Part shown: positions 33,789-44,569 of the stretch, piece after piece
How positions within the stretch are numbered: the first letter of the stretch is position 1
How the letters are laid out: each line of letters starts with the position of its first letter
Assembly (NCBI GenBank): GCA_004352715.1
Contig: SCFE01000109.1
Coordinates: 1,275,679 to 1,339,678 of the forward strand
Origin: Hofstenia miamia
Lineage: Eukaryota > Xenacoelomorpha > Acoela
Reading direction: 5' to 3'
DNA: 64,000 bases
Program-made: the position numbers and the translations under genes
Notes under the pieces: model-generated
Seen by the model: the letters and a program-made list of their open reading frames with translations, nothing else
The model's database searches: none
What the model was told of the DNA's origin: nothing

Positions 33789-35310
33789 ATGTTTTTGACA
33801 TGGAAATATATTAAGAGAATTATTTTTCGAATATATCAAAGCTTTCTCGGTGATTCAAAATTGGATATCAAGAAATGTGTTGCGAGTGGTACTGATGGTG
33901 CATCCAATATGCAAGGTGCCTACAATGGTTTTGCAGCAGGACTTACTACTGTTTCTCATATCAACTTCACGTTTGGTGTCATGCGCATGTCTTGAACCTG
34001 GTGATGGTGGACGCTTCACTTTCCCAGTGCAACGAATTTGTTCGGGCTGCTTAACTCGTGTGCCGTGAATCGCATTTACAAATGGATGTATGGAGAAAAT
34101 ATGCTGATGATGGTAGACGACTTAACACACTTCTAGGCAAAACTAGATCGTAAGAACTAAGGAGAAAATAAGGAGAAGATATTGAGAACAACATTTGGAA
34201 ATATTTATGAACCTGAAGGGTCGTGTTTTGTAGCACTTGAGGAAATTGAGGCATGTATTTATATGACAGCCGAATTTAGGTATAATGCCAAATGCTTGCA
34301 AAACGGTCTGCTGAATTATGAGACGATTGTCACTGCCCAACTATACTTGCGCATTTCTAAGCATACCATGCCATTGTCTATGTACATACAAACACAGGGC
34401 ATGGACTATTTTACAGATCATAAAATGGTCATGACAACATTGGATGCCCTATACGAATACTCTCGTGATTTTGATTTTGTAAGCTCAGCTGCTTCTCGTT
34501 TTGCAGCATGGGCAAGCAATTCTATGCTTGGTATCAGCAAATCAGTGCGTTTAGCAATTTTCACTGAAACGCGCACTTGAAGATAAAGAAGATGCCAGGT
34601 GAAGGAGCACAGGACGAGCCGAATGTTAGTGGGAAACAGCGATGCATTGTCAATACGTTTAATGCAGTCTTTATGCTATAATAACTACCCTATCGTCCCG
34701 ATTGGCACAACATGCTGACAGCTACAAATGCTTTTCAATTTTTCATCCAAAGCTGTTTAGTACTATTAACTTTGATTCCGTATCCGTCGATATTTTTACT
34801 CCATTGAACAATGTTTTAATTGAATTTGATGAAATAGCTACGCCCTCTCGCATAAAAGATGAACTACATGATTTTTCATTGAAATGGAAAAACCTAAAAC
34901 GGCGCACATACCATGATATTGATAGTCATCTTCAAGAAGAGCATATTTAGGAAATGGAAGAAACGGTTGACTCTTACACAGAAGCGAAAGAAAAAGCGAA
35001 GCAGAATGTGAGCTGAAGAGAACAATGCCACAACTAAATTTTATGTTGCTTCCTGGTTCTACTAAATTACGCGCTTTGCAGTAGCTAATTTTATGTTCAG
35101 TTTCTGGCATGCTAATATCTTCTAACTATCCCGATTTCACAGGTTGCTTGTGAGCGTTCTTTTTCCAAGCTAAAGTACATCAAGACGTCTAAGACCCACC
35201 TTGAGTGATGATCATTTGGATTCTTTTATGGTGCTAGCATCGGACCAAGATATTCTGACTTTAATTAATATGAGGATGCAGTCGATGAAATAGCTCGAAA
35301 GAGCAAGTTA
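33789..35310 (+). pseudogene. hAT-family transposase pseudogene
   Basis: The plus strand reads, across several frames: KKCVASGTDGASNMQGAYNG (the conserved D-G-A-S-N-M block), WCHAHVLNLVMVDA (the C-x-A-H-x-L-N-L-V block), a long helical stretch (34182-34580) and an insert-domain-like region (34702-34950). The C-terminal dimerisation block VACERSFSKLKYIKTSK follows near 35143, then a shifted tail DDHLDSFMVLAS and DEIARKSKLF. This is the normal order of a hAT (ZMYM/THAP-like) transposase, lacking the N-terminal zinc finger and the first part of the core. Frameshifts and stops at several points make it inactive. Terminal inverted repeats were not identified. Confidence 0.8.
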
Positions 35311-36239
35311 TTTTCCAAATTGCTTTTGTATATATGATATGAACCACTTTAAAAATATATTTTGATTTACATTAGCATTTTTTGTAAAAGAAGTCTTGTA
35401 GTGAAGCCTCAAATTGTTTGAATTTTCGCCTGTGGCGCTTATAATCGTTAACTTTTTGGTATAAAACACACACTCCTCGTGAAATTTGTTTCTCATTGTG
35501 GCACTTAAAATTAGTCAAATTGGGCATTGGGCACTTTCTAAAAAATGTCGCCAATATTTTCAAATAGAAAGGCATGGAGTCCCCGTTGTGAGACGAATTA
35601 TGGGCTGATTTCCAGTTGCGATCGCCCGGGCCAGTTTTTTTGCTCAGTCCGCCTCTTGTAATCACTTCCGAGTTCACGAAAATTCTATATCGAAATCAAT
35701 TCCCTTTAAATCTTATTGTCTCTCCACTCTTTGCTATAATTCCCAATGCTAGCATCTAAATTCTTTTCTTATATTAAACTTGACAGACTCTTGCATCAAG
35801 GCCTTTGCTGGATCTTCTCTTCTAACCAAGCTTTCCTAAAGCTTCTTCTTAAGGCTTGAATTTTGCAAATATCCCTATATCTTAAGTTTCAAAATCTTAC
35901 TTTTATTAACAAATTACTTCTTGACATTAATGACTTCGATTTTTCGGATTTTCCTCTAATGTTTCATAATTATTTCTATCGTGTATAGTCCCTTTTGCTA
36001 ACTTGATTATCTCAAATCTAGAAATTGATCTTTGGTAACCCTCGAATTTTTAAAAATCAGCTCCTCTCATTTCTTCTTTCTTCCTTATCTCAACTTGGTT
36101 TTCAATATAAATGCGATTTCTTCCAATTCTGTACCTGCTCCTCCTGTCATTATTTCTCTAATTTTGTTCATATTTTTCTCTGTATATATTTATTTTAAAT
36201 TTATTTGTATACATCACTTTGTTGTAAAATACACGTTTA
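35311..36239. other. Stretch downstream of the hAT relic
   Basis: It probably holds the hAT 3' non-coding end. The GC-rich patch at 35590-35660 (GATCGCCCGGGCC) stands out against AT-rich flanks. A minus-strand frame (35677-35372) is open for 101 codons but has no recognisable motif. Nothing else could be supported. Confidence 0.4.
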
Positions 36240-36624
36240 TTATTATTATTAAACGTGAATTAATTAGCAGTAGACATGCTGACGATCAACAAATTATAGC
36301 ACAAGTGAAAATTAAGCGGGACCTCTTATATTTAGCCCAATCTGAACCAACAACCACTAATTGGGCACTTTATGAAAGTTGAAAAAATTAATTAAGAAAT
36401 CTAATTCAAAGATTCGCGTATTTTTGGAAAATTTGTCTACAGCAAAGAAGAAGAGGGAGTTTTTGCAAAGAAGTATTGGCAACATAAATGGCAGCAAAAG
36501 TGAAATAAAACAACTAAGGCAAGACAATGAAATAACTACCGACAGTAGGAAAATAATAAACTTGGTTAATGAAACTTTTAGAGATCTAGGAAAATTTAAA
36601 TTTTCTAGATCATCACAGGAATAA
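36240..36624 (+). pseudogene. Non-LTR retrotransposon fragment (linker between endonuclease and RT)
   Basis: Immediately after an ATT repeat (36239-36254) the plus strand reads DQQIIAQVKIKRDLL and TTTNWALYES, then a stop. The next frame carries KKKREFLQRSIGNINGSKSE, then SRKIINLVNETFRDLG. This is the basic linker found between the APE endonuclease and RT of CR1/jockey-type elements, where 'N-x-x-F-x-x-I/LG' precedes RT. It resembles the linker at about 46000-46220. It is 5'-truncated at a trinucleotide repeat, and the RT proper is missing. Confidence 0.5.
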
Positions 36625-36846
36625 AAAAAGTCATGTGCATCTAAGAAGAAATTATTTAATTTTCGATTTACAAATATTTCGAACTAGCTCACATTGTAAA
36701 AAATATCAATACTAATATATCTATAGCAGCACATAACATCCCATATTTCATCATTAAACGATATTTCTATATTTTTTAAGACTGTGAATATAGTGTTAAC
36801 AATTCCTTGCTCTAAGCATTATTTTGGATTGTTTTATTAAGCAAAT
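36625..36846. other. Short spacer, nothing recognised
   Basis: AT-rich sequence between two non-LTR fragments. Confidence 0.5.
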
Positions 36847-37661
36847 ATGACGAAAAACAAGACAGGTTGGTTGTGCGTCTATCGCTCTTCGAGCATTGCA
36901 CTCAATGAACACATTCAATATTTTATCTGCAATTCTAATTATCGTGCTGCATGTGTTGGAATCACTGTAACGCTTATGAAATCTTATTACAAGCTATTAG
37001 AAAAGAGTGACTTGGGCTGTATTATGTGGAATTGTCGAAAATGTACATAGAATATCAAGAAAATTTACTCTCGTGAGGAAGAATTAATTTGCATTAATAA
37101 TTCTATTCATAAAATGGATAGTTCTCTAAATGATATTTCTGCAAAGCTCGAGAAATGCAGTTCTTTGAATGATGAATTGATTACACATAATCACACATAA
37201 ATCAAGCGTTCCATTTTTTGTGACATCTCTAAATGTGACTGATCAAATGCCATGTCGATTCCGGATACGTGGTCTGAAGGAAGTTAAAGGGGGATCGTAT
37301 GACGTCCGCCTTCAACATTTGATTGACCAAGTTAGCAAGGTATCTTGGCGTAGTAAATTTTAAAATGCGTAACATAGTACGCGCAGGAAAGTTTAATCCA
37401 AATAGGTCTAGTCCACGCACAATTATTGTGACTCTTGATAATCCTTGGAGTGTACGAATTGGATTATCAAATGGGTTTAAATTACATCATTCTGATACAC
37501 CAGTATTTGTCTCTAACGACCTTAGCAAAGAGCAAATAGAAATTGAAATGAAAATACTGCGGAAAAGATGGGATTTAATTTCGGAAGTCAAGCTTAAGAA
37601 TCTCATCAAGATACGCAACCTTAACCTTTTTCTGGATGGGACAGAGGTTCAACTAAATTGA
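36847..37661 (+). pseudogene. ORF1 of an L2/CR1-like element (PHD-like finger and RNA-binding part)
   Basis: The first part (36847-37047) has spaced Cys/His-type residues ending GCIMWNCRKC, with AACVGI and a W-x-C-x-x-C end. This resembles a degenerate PHD finger, a domain known from some ORF1 proteins. After frame breaks there is a helical part (HKMDSSLNDISAKLEKC), then FRIRGLKEVKGG and NIVRAGKFNPNRSSPRTIIV, DNPWSVRIGLSNGF and VFVSNDLSKEQIEIEMK. That last set is the RRM-plus-C-terminal layout of L1/CR1-type ORF1 RNA-binding proteins. It ends at TGA 37661 and lies directly upstream of the endonuclease. Broken at several points. Confidence 0.65.
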
Positions 37662-38463
37662 CAACGAAATTTACAACAATCTGATTGCAGCAGTCAAGTC
37701 ATCTACTAAATTAAAATGTGCTCTCTTAAATCCATGGTCAGTCAATAAGAGGGAATTTCATATATGCAATCTTATTGAAGAACGAGAAATTGATACATGC
37801 TTCTTAACTGAAACGTGGCTTTCTCCTCATGATCGATTTTCATTCAGATTATTATGGTCTCCAAGTTATGATATTATGAGTGTACCACGTGATAGTCATG
37901 GCGGCGGAATGGCGTTCATCTACAGATCAAATATTAACCCAATATTTTCTATGATTTCATTTGAAGCATCATTAATGAGCTTCACATTAAATTCCAAGAG
38001 TGTTGACACATTTTTACTTCAAACGCAAATATTGATTCTTCTATTGATCAATTTGAGGATTTTCTTGATAAATTCTTTCTGAATAATCTTTCATTACTAA
38101 TTTTGGGTGATTTCAACATTCACATGAGTGATATGAATGCCTTTCCAACAAGGAAGCTTAGAGAGTGTCTTGATCAGTATTTATTGACTCAGTATGTCGA
38201 TACACCAACAATCAAGCATGGTAACATAATTGACTTGATTATTGCTAAAAATGATGATAACTTAGTTCATCACATTGATGTTATAGATAATTACAATATT
38301 TTTCCAGATCATTATGTCATTATGTTTCAATTAAAATTTAGTAGACCTTCTCCGGTTGCTCATTTCGTTGAAAGAAGAATTTGGAAAAATCTTGACATTT
38401 CAAAATTCACTGATGCCTTGAATGAAGTAATTCAACCTTTATTAATTCAGAATCATACCATTT
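37662..38463 (+). pseudogene. APE-type endonuclease of the L2/CR1-like element
   Basis: KCALLNPWSVNKREFHICNL (N-terminal block) is followed by IDTCFLTETWLSPHD (the E-T-W motif), GGGMAFIYRSN and, after a shift, LLILGDFNIHMSD (G-D-F-N), NIIDLIIAKNDD and FPDHYVIMFQL (the D-H motif). Essentially all the catalytic blocks of an AP-like endonuclease are readable, across two or three frames. It lies between ORF1 and RT on the plus strand. Confidence 0.8.
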
Positions 38464-39753
38464 GTGATACTCAGTGTAAATGAAATGGCAATTCAATATA
38501 ATAATACATTGAGAACGTTATTAGACAAACATTTACCAACTAAGCATTTTAAGATTAAACTTGGAAAGCTAAATGGTTTGATGCAGAGATCAAGCACCTT
38601 AGATCAAAACGACAAAAAGCTGAAAAGCGTTATTACAAAAGTTTACTTCAAGAAGGCCAAACAACTCATATTATTCTTGGAACGAAATGACATTTTACCT
38701 AAATTTCAATCTGGATATAGGAAGAACATGTCTGTAGAATCAGCGCTACTCAGGGTAACAAATGACATTCTGATATCATTGGATAACGGTAGGAATGTTT
38801 TACTTTCGTCATTAGACCAATCCGCGGCATTCGATACGGTAAATCATGATCTTCTTTTAAATATCCTGTGGAAAATTGGAATTCAAGGATCTGCACTTAA
38901 ATGGTTTAAATCATACTTGTGTGATCGCGATCATTATGTTGTAGTGAATGGAGTCAATACTAATAAAGATACATCAACACAGGGAGTTCCACAGAGTTCA
39001 GTTTTAGGGCCAATCTTGTTCACGATCTATAACTCATTTGTATCGCAGTTTCTAACTGTACATAAAATACCTCATCACATGTATGCTGATGACACTCAAA
39101 TACATATCACTGTCGAAGAGGAAGTCCGTGCTTCACCAAATAACTATCTCTCTACTATAATTGAGGAGCTATCTCAATTGATGCAATGTGGCTTCTTATT
39201 TCTCAATGATGGGAAGACAAAGTTTCTAAACATATGTAGTAGGACTTCGGGTTTCGATCCTATTATGAATCCGGGTTGCATGTTTGACAGTAGCATGTCG
39301 ATGATATCGCAGTTGAATATGAAAATAGAATCAACAAATTTAATCTTAAGAAACATTGCTAAAATACGAAAATATTTAAATGTTACAAGTACTAATAAGC
39401 TTGTACAATCGTTAGTATTATCACGCATTGATGTACACAATGGTCAACTACATCAAATTGCCTCTTGTCATTTGAAACGCCTTCAAACAGTTCAAAATAG
39501 ATGTGCCAGTTTATTTTTCAACCTAGGCTACCGAGAAAGAATATCTCCGGCAATTTCGGAGTTGCACTGGTTGAAAGTGAAACAGAGGATTATTTACAAA
39601 ATTTGTCTAATAATTTGGAAATGCCTGCATGGAATGTTTCACAAAACTTTTTTCTATAAATTTTGTACATTAGAATCCTATTCTATAGTTGATGATGTCA
39701 GACTTATACTGATAATTTCTCCATTTCCAAAGATAAGTAGCAAAAAGTGGTGA
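38464..39753 (+). pseudogene. Reverse transcriptase of the L2/CR1-like element, internally deleted
   Basis: A 429-codon frame holds KFQSGYRKNMSVESALL, SLDQSAAFDTVNHDLLL (catalytic Asp), GVPQSSVLGPILFTIYNSF (Gly to Ser in the PQGS motif) and HHMYADDTQIHIT (catalytic pair intact). The C-terminal ISELHWLKVKQRIIYKIC, conserved in the L2/CR1 group, follows. Near 38590-38650 the linker (FDAEIKHLRSKRQKAEKRYY) is read in another frame and joins RT within about 15 codons. The RT N-terminal motifs (the 'YRPIS' block) are absent. An internal deletion of several hundred bases is the simplest explanation. Confidence 0.85.
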
Positions 39754-41526
39754 CTCTTGAAGTTTTGTATTTTTCTCAATATAATATTTTTGTTATTCTT
39801 TATGATTCGGCAAAATGTGGTCAATGTATTCATTAAATTGTACCGAAAATCATCAAGGTTTAAGAAATATTATATATGCTCCCATAAATTCTTTTTAATC
39901 TCAACCTAAAAAGTCCCTACACCAAAAAATAGGATCTAAATCCAAACGAAAATATAAAATCATTATTTTTTGACAAAAGACGATAGAAACTATATATTAT
40001 TCATTTAAATCGTTGATAATTTTTTTCAGTTATGTCTACTTTTTATGCCTTTTGAAAATGGATAATTCATTTCCTCTTCATAGACATTCAAACTTAGTGC
40101 ATGGTTACCATAATCGGCAGCAGCTGTTACATCATCCCCTGCGTGTTAGCGGGTAGTGTTGCTGATTATTACAAAAATCAAAATCAGTTCTCTAGTTTGC
40201 GCTAAGAGTTGATTTCGTGGTGTTTTAATGGTCTTCATGTGAAATTTCGAATAACTGGTAAGGTTGAATATGTGTTCTTCATGCTCAGAATCTACATGCT
40301 ATCTTTTCAAATCATTCTTCAAGTTTCCTTCAGCTTTCTTTTTCCATTCTTATCTTCAATGTAAGGTATTCTAGCACAATTACACAGCCATTAAATTTGT
40401 TCAATTTTGACTGTATTTAATTCTTCTTTTAGTAAGGGCTTTAAAAATTTTAACTTTCTAGTCTGAAGTCTCTATGAGTTAAAGCATCAACTTTTTGTTG
40501 GGAGATGAATACGTGACAAGAAGCCCGAGTTGAACCTATACATGTATATTTGTCCCAAATCTGACATTATGATAATAATTTTATTCTTACTCCACACATT
40601 TAACACTTATCGCAACTACGTATATAAACTTAGTTGAATCAAAAGGGTTATGTTTCAATCGAAAATTATGAAGCTGTTTCGTGACACAAGTAATCATTCT
40701 CAATCTAAGGTGAATTCTATTCATATTCTAACAAAGCTTTTCACATTGACTTAAAAGATAAAAGATCGTTTTTGCTAAAAATACTGATTTTATCTGTATT
40801 TTAAAGTGAAGCGTAGGCAATTTTTTGTTTGGAATTGCATCCTAATCTTTGATGTGGAGAATTTTTAGGTAGAAATGAAAAAATCTAGTTGAGCATCATT
40901 TTTTATAGAACTGTGATGATTTTTGGTCCACCCTAGTATTTATGTGAGGCATTTCACTTAACAAACATGAGTTTCATAGAATAATAATTTCAAATGTATT
41001 GTTAAAAATTTTTAAATTGCATCAAGTTTAGTTAAAACCAAAAAACTTATAGGTAAATCAACATTCATGTCAATCAAAATTATAGTCTGCGGTGTCACTA
41101 ACATGTTCTAGTGGCCGCTGCTGCACTCATTGGTCGCCTTTAGAGGCTGCACCAGTAATAACAAAAAATCACAAATTTTTAAGTAAAACCATAAAAATAT
41201 ATTTATTATTAGATGTATGCATGCAAAAGTGTTAAATAATGAATTATTCAATTTTTTGTACGTTATTATTCGTGTTGCTGTAATATTTTTTTAGTAAAAA
41301 TAATTTTACTGTTAGCTATTTCCACATCTAATATTATCAATGTGCTAGCTTTTCATATGTTTCAATAACAGAAATTAGCAACTGGAAGAATTTTGTTGAT
41401 TTTCAGTCATCAACACATGCTTCAATTGAGATTATGGACTGTCCAATTAATAGGAATTTTCCATAATTTTATTTGCATAAATGAGACAGAGAAAAGAAAA
41501 GCAACAATTGCGATAGAAGGCTAAAT
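39754..41526. other. Stretch upstream of the GPCR exon, no gene recognised
   Basis: It contains the 3' UTR of the L2/CR1-like element and AT-rich DNA. If the GPCR gene is real, its promoter and any 5' non-coding exon would lie here. I cannot point to a specific site. Confidence 0.4.
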
Positions 41527-41989
41527 TTAATTTGCTGAATTTTTATTTGACAGATTTTAAATTAAATTTACAAGAAAATATTCTGATTGGCTAAAGCCTT
41601 ACCTATAAACGTTCGTAAATGCTATTATGCTTACTCATAAACGCTTGTAACTGTTTTTGTGGTCAGTTGAAAATATGTTCACAAATGAAACAGGCATCCC
41701 TATTTTTAAAAAGCTAATAAAATATGAAGACTTCGAAAATAGACTATCTGCTTATATCATCATGATCATGACAATATTTATTGGCATACCTGGTAACTGT
41801 GTCATCATTTACATTTTCATTCGAATGAAAAAGAACTGTTTTTCTCACTCAATGATACGCTGTCTCCAGCTACTTGCAGTCTTTGATCTCATAGCCGCCA
41901 CCGGAATTGCATTTAAGTAAGCAACTATCTTAAGAAATTTTATCCTTTGCAAAAATTAATTGCCTATAAATTGAATATAATACTAGGTT
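41527..41989 (+). repeat. Duplicated segment carrying GPCR exon 1, copy 1
   Basis: From 41527 to about 41922 this is nearly identical to 41991-42386. After the splice donor the two introns differ strongly, though a distant resemblance persists to the N at 41990. Confidence 0.85.
41675..41916 (+). CDS. GPCR (class A-like) first coding exon, copy 1
   Basis: From ATG 41675 the exon encodes a short N-terminus with an N-glycosylation site (NET). TM1 reads IMTIFIGIPGNCVIIYIFIR, containing the Gly-Asn signature of class A receptors. A basic first intracellular loop (MKKNCFSHSM) and the start of TM2, LQLLAVFDLIAATG (Leu-Ala-x-x-Asp), follow. It ends TTT AA before the donor GTAAGC at 41917. The product would be a cell-surface receptor of the peptide-receptor type often seen in invertebrates. 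The ligand is unknown. Upstream TTG-initiated extension is possible but unlikely. The rest of the receptor lies downstream; a TM3-TM4 exon is seen at 51680-51929. Confidence 0.75.
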
Positions 41990-42138
41990 NTTAATTTGCT
42001 GAATTTTTATTTGACAGATTTTAAATTAAATTTACAAGAAAATATTCTGATTGGCTAAAGCCTTACCTATAAACGTTCGTAAATGCTATTATGCTTACTC
42101 ATAAACGCTTGTAACTGTTTTTGTGGTCAGTTGAAAAT

Positions 42139-42380
42139 ATGTTCACAAATGAAACAGGCATCCCTATTTTTAAAAAGCTAATAAAATATGAAGACTTCGA
42201 AAATAGACTATCTGCTTATATCATCATGATCATGACAATATTTATTGGCATACCTGGTAACTGTGTCATCATTTACATTTTCATTCGAATGAAAAAGAAC
42301 TGTTTTTCTCACTCAATGATATGCTGTCTCCAGCTACTTGCAGTCTTTGATCTCATAGCCGCCACTGGAATTGCATTTAA
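42139..42380 (+). CDS. GPCR (class A-like) first coding exon, copy 2
   Basis: It has the same length and frame as the exon at 41675-41916, with two base differences that I can see. One changes Arg to Cys in the first loop/TM2 boundary (MIRCLQ to MICCLQ). One is silent (ACC/ACT). It ends at donor GTAAGT (42381), a better match to consensus than copy 1. Because the exons are nearly identical while the introns differ, this is either an allelic pair placed in tandem by the assembler or a recent exon duplication kept similar by selection or conversion. Confidence 0.75.
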
Positions 42381-42488
42381 GTAAGTAATTTTATATATAC
42401 ATTTACATATAATTATTTTAAGCAAAAAGTATTACATATAAACAATATATAATACTAGATATTGATATTACACAAATACTTAGACTAA

Positions 42489-42523
42489 ATATACATATAT
42501 ACATATATATATATATATATGTA

Positions 42524-42555
<32 letters not shown>

Positions 42556-42557
42556 GT
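42489..42557. repeat. (TA)n-rich microsatellite
   Basis: Two TA tracts separated by GTAA. Confidence 0.9.
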
Positions 42558-42919
42558 TATATGCTTCTTCAAATAATTATTGAAATATATATTATACACA
42601 GTTGAAAGCATTTCATCAAATTATTTTCTATAGTAAAATTGAAAATTTAAGTTCACGAATTTCGTCAGGCTACTTTTATGGGTGGCAAGGAGTAAAGATT
42701 TGCCTTACAAGCTGTCGATTTTCAGACACAAAATGCATGCCTACTTAGCCCAAAGTATTTTGTGTTCTAGTTTTACATCTTTTTAATTATAATAATAATT
42801 ATTATTACAATAAAGTAATAATAGCAATAAAATAAGACTCAAAAAGCAATTTACTTGCCAAAATAAAATAAAATATAAACAAATCTAAAGCTACAAACTA
42901 ATAAACACAATATAATATA

Positions 42920-43790
42920 ATAATAATAAAAATCAATGTTTGTATGAATGTTTGTGTAGGAGTTCAATGTTGGATGTATGTTTCGAATGCATGAAGTATG
43001 TTGCTGTCCCCTACTGTACATTGTTTTATTAGAAGTGATTACTTTAGTTTTTTTTCTAAACTTTTTGTAATTATTTTCTATTTGTGTTCCATAGTCTAAG
43101 TTATTCCAGAATTTTATTCATTATTTACCTTAACTCCTAAATAGCTGACTGATTAACTTTGCTTTATTGACTCATTTATTTTTAGTTCTATATCATTTAT
43201 TAGATTATAAATTGAGTTTTTTCTATATTCAGTGTTAGTTGATTATTTGTAAAATTATTGTTTAATTTTTCTACATCAGTTTGGAAGTTTTTTATAGCAT
43301 CAAAGGCGTTTTTTGAAGTATATATTAGGCATGTGCCGTCGGCTTAGTGATAAATGTCGCCGTGTCCAAAATATTTTATATATAATTTTCAACAATTGCA
43401 AATAAAATAGGGCCAAGAAAATTACTATGGGGTACTCCAAGGTCAGTCGTAACGTAGCTTAATTTTTTACTGTTTATTATTACACGCTTCTTTCTATTTT
43501 TTAAAAAGTTCATTATTAAATTAATTGAGTTATCGAACAAAATTATAATTTACAAGTCTATCTAGCAAATTTTTAAAATTCATGGAATTGAATGCCATAT
43601 TTAAATCTAATAATGCGACAACACTGCAATTATTATGAAATATATTAGACTATATTTGTTGAGTAATAGATAGAATTGCGTATTGGGTGATATAGACATT
43701 GCAAAACACACATTGTTTATGCGATAGGAGGATTTTCAGATTTTAGGAATGCGTTTACCTACTTAGCAAACCACTGGGAGAAACAGTTAA
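42920..43790 (-). pseudogene. Minus-strand non-LTR RT relic in the GPCR intron
   Basis: Reading the minus strand, SLLDLNMAFNSMNFKNLLDRL-like sequence near 43600 corresponds to the catalytic 'DLSKAFD' block. Near 43440 a Gly-Pro-Tyr-Phe block marks 'LGPILF'. Near 43340 the frame reads AD-G-TCLIYTSKNA, the YADD block with a stop and Asp-to-Gly change. LTLNIEKTQFII follows. The C-terminal 'FWNNLDYGTQIENNYKKF' block lies near 43070. The thumb is largely missing. Many stops and an AT-rich 3' UTR are seen. An old, dead fragment. Confidence 0.55.
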
Positions 43791-43799
43791 CTACCGGTG

Positions 43800-44330
43800 G
43801 CCAATTGGTGTGCCACCAATGGCAAAAGTAGGATTTTGGCACCAGAGCAGTCTTAACTGAAAAATAGCAAATTTTATATTGATAAATAGTTTAAACATTG
43901 CAGTTTAAACTAACACCAGCCCAACAAAGAGTTGAAGGAAATGCTAGGAAGCTTAGCATTCTTATTGAACTTAATTTGGATATGGAAAATAGAAAGTATT
44001 TCATTATTGTAAACAATAACAAAAAGCATACAAATATGTCTAATTTAAATTAAATTTTCAATTTTATAAAAAATAATTAAAATAATTAAAACAATTAAAA
44101 ATAAATTTTGCCCAATTTTAAGTACTCATATTAGACATTAATTACAAGGTCCGGGAATAATAATGAATAAATTATTTTGAAATTTCATTCTGCACAATCA
44201 TGATATAATTTTTGCAAACAGAAAATTGCAAAAAGCTCTTCACAATGAATTTTATATATTTATGAGATCTAAGAATAATATTTTACTTGCAAGCATTAGT
44301 TCATATAATATTTATGATTAAAAGTAAATC
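43800..44330. other. AT-rich intronic spacer
   Basis: No gene or structured repeat recognised apart from a short GC-richer patch near 43790-43850. Confidence 0.45.
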
Positions 44331-44336
44331 AGATGT

Positions 44337-44490
44337 CACTAGCGGTCCACTGGTGGTTATGAGTGACTGCAATTGCCACTACTTCTCCACCAGTGGTCCA
44401 CTGGTGGGGACTAATGGCAACCCATGCCACTCATTCTCAACCAGTGGAACACTGGTGGTGGCTACAGGGGTACTTGAATTTGCCAAAGGG
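44337..44490. repeat. Small tandem repeat with palindromic CCACTGGTGG core
   Basis: Three units of roughly 50-55 bp each contain a (C)CACTGGTGG palindrome preceded by an inverted CCACCAGTGG-like block. The repeat is open in both strands. On the minus strand each unit encodes a TS(G/V)PLV peptide, on the plus strand TSGPLV or TSGTLV. Confidence 0.6.
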
Positions 44491-44569
44491 ATGTGTGATA
44501 TAAATGGGTCAATAATTTTTTGCTTTAAAATTGTGTCAGATCTCACTGGAGACAATCGGGTCTCAAATT

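Noticed and set aside
35372-35677. 101-codon minus-strand frame downstream of the hAT relic
   Set aside because: It lacks a convincing start, splice sites or any recognisable motif, and lies where hAT 3' non-coding DNA is expected.
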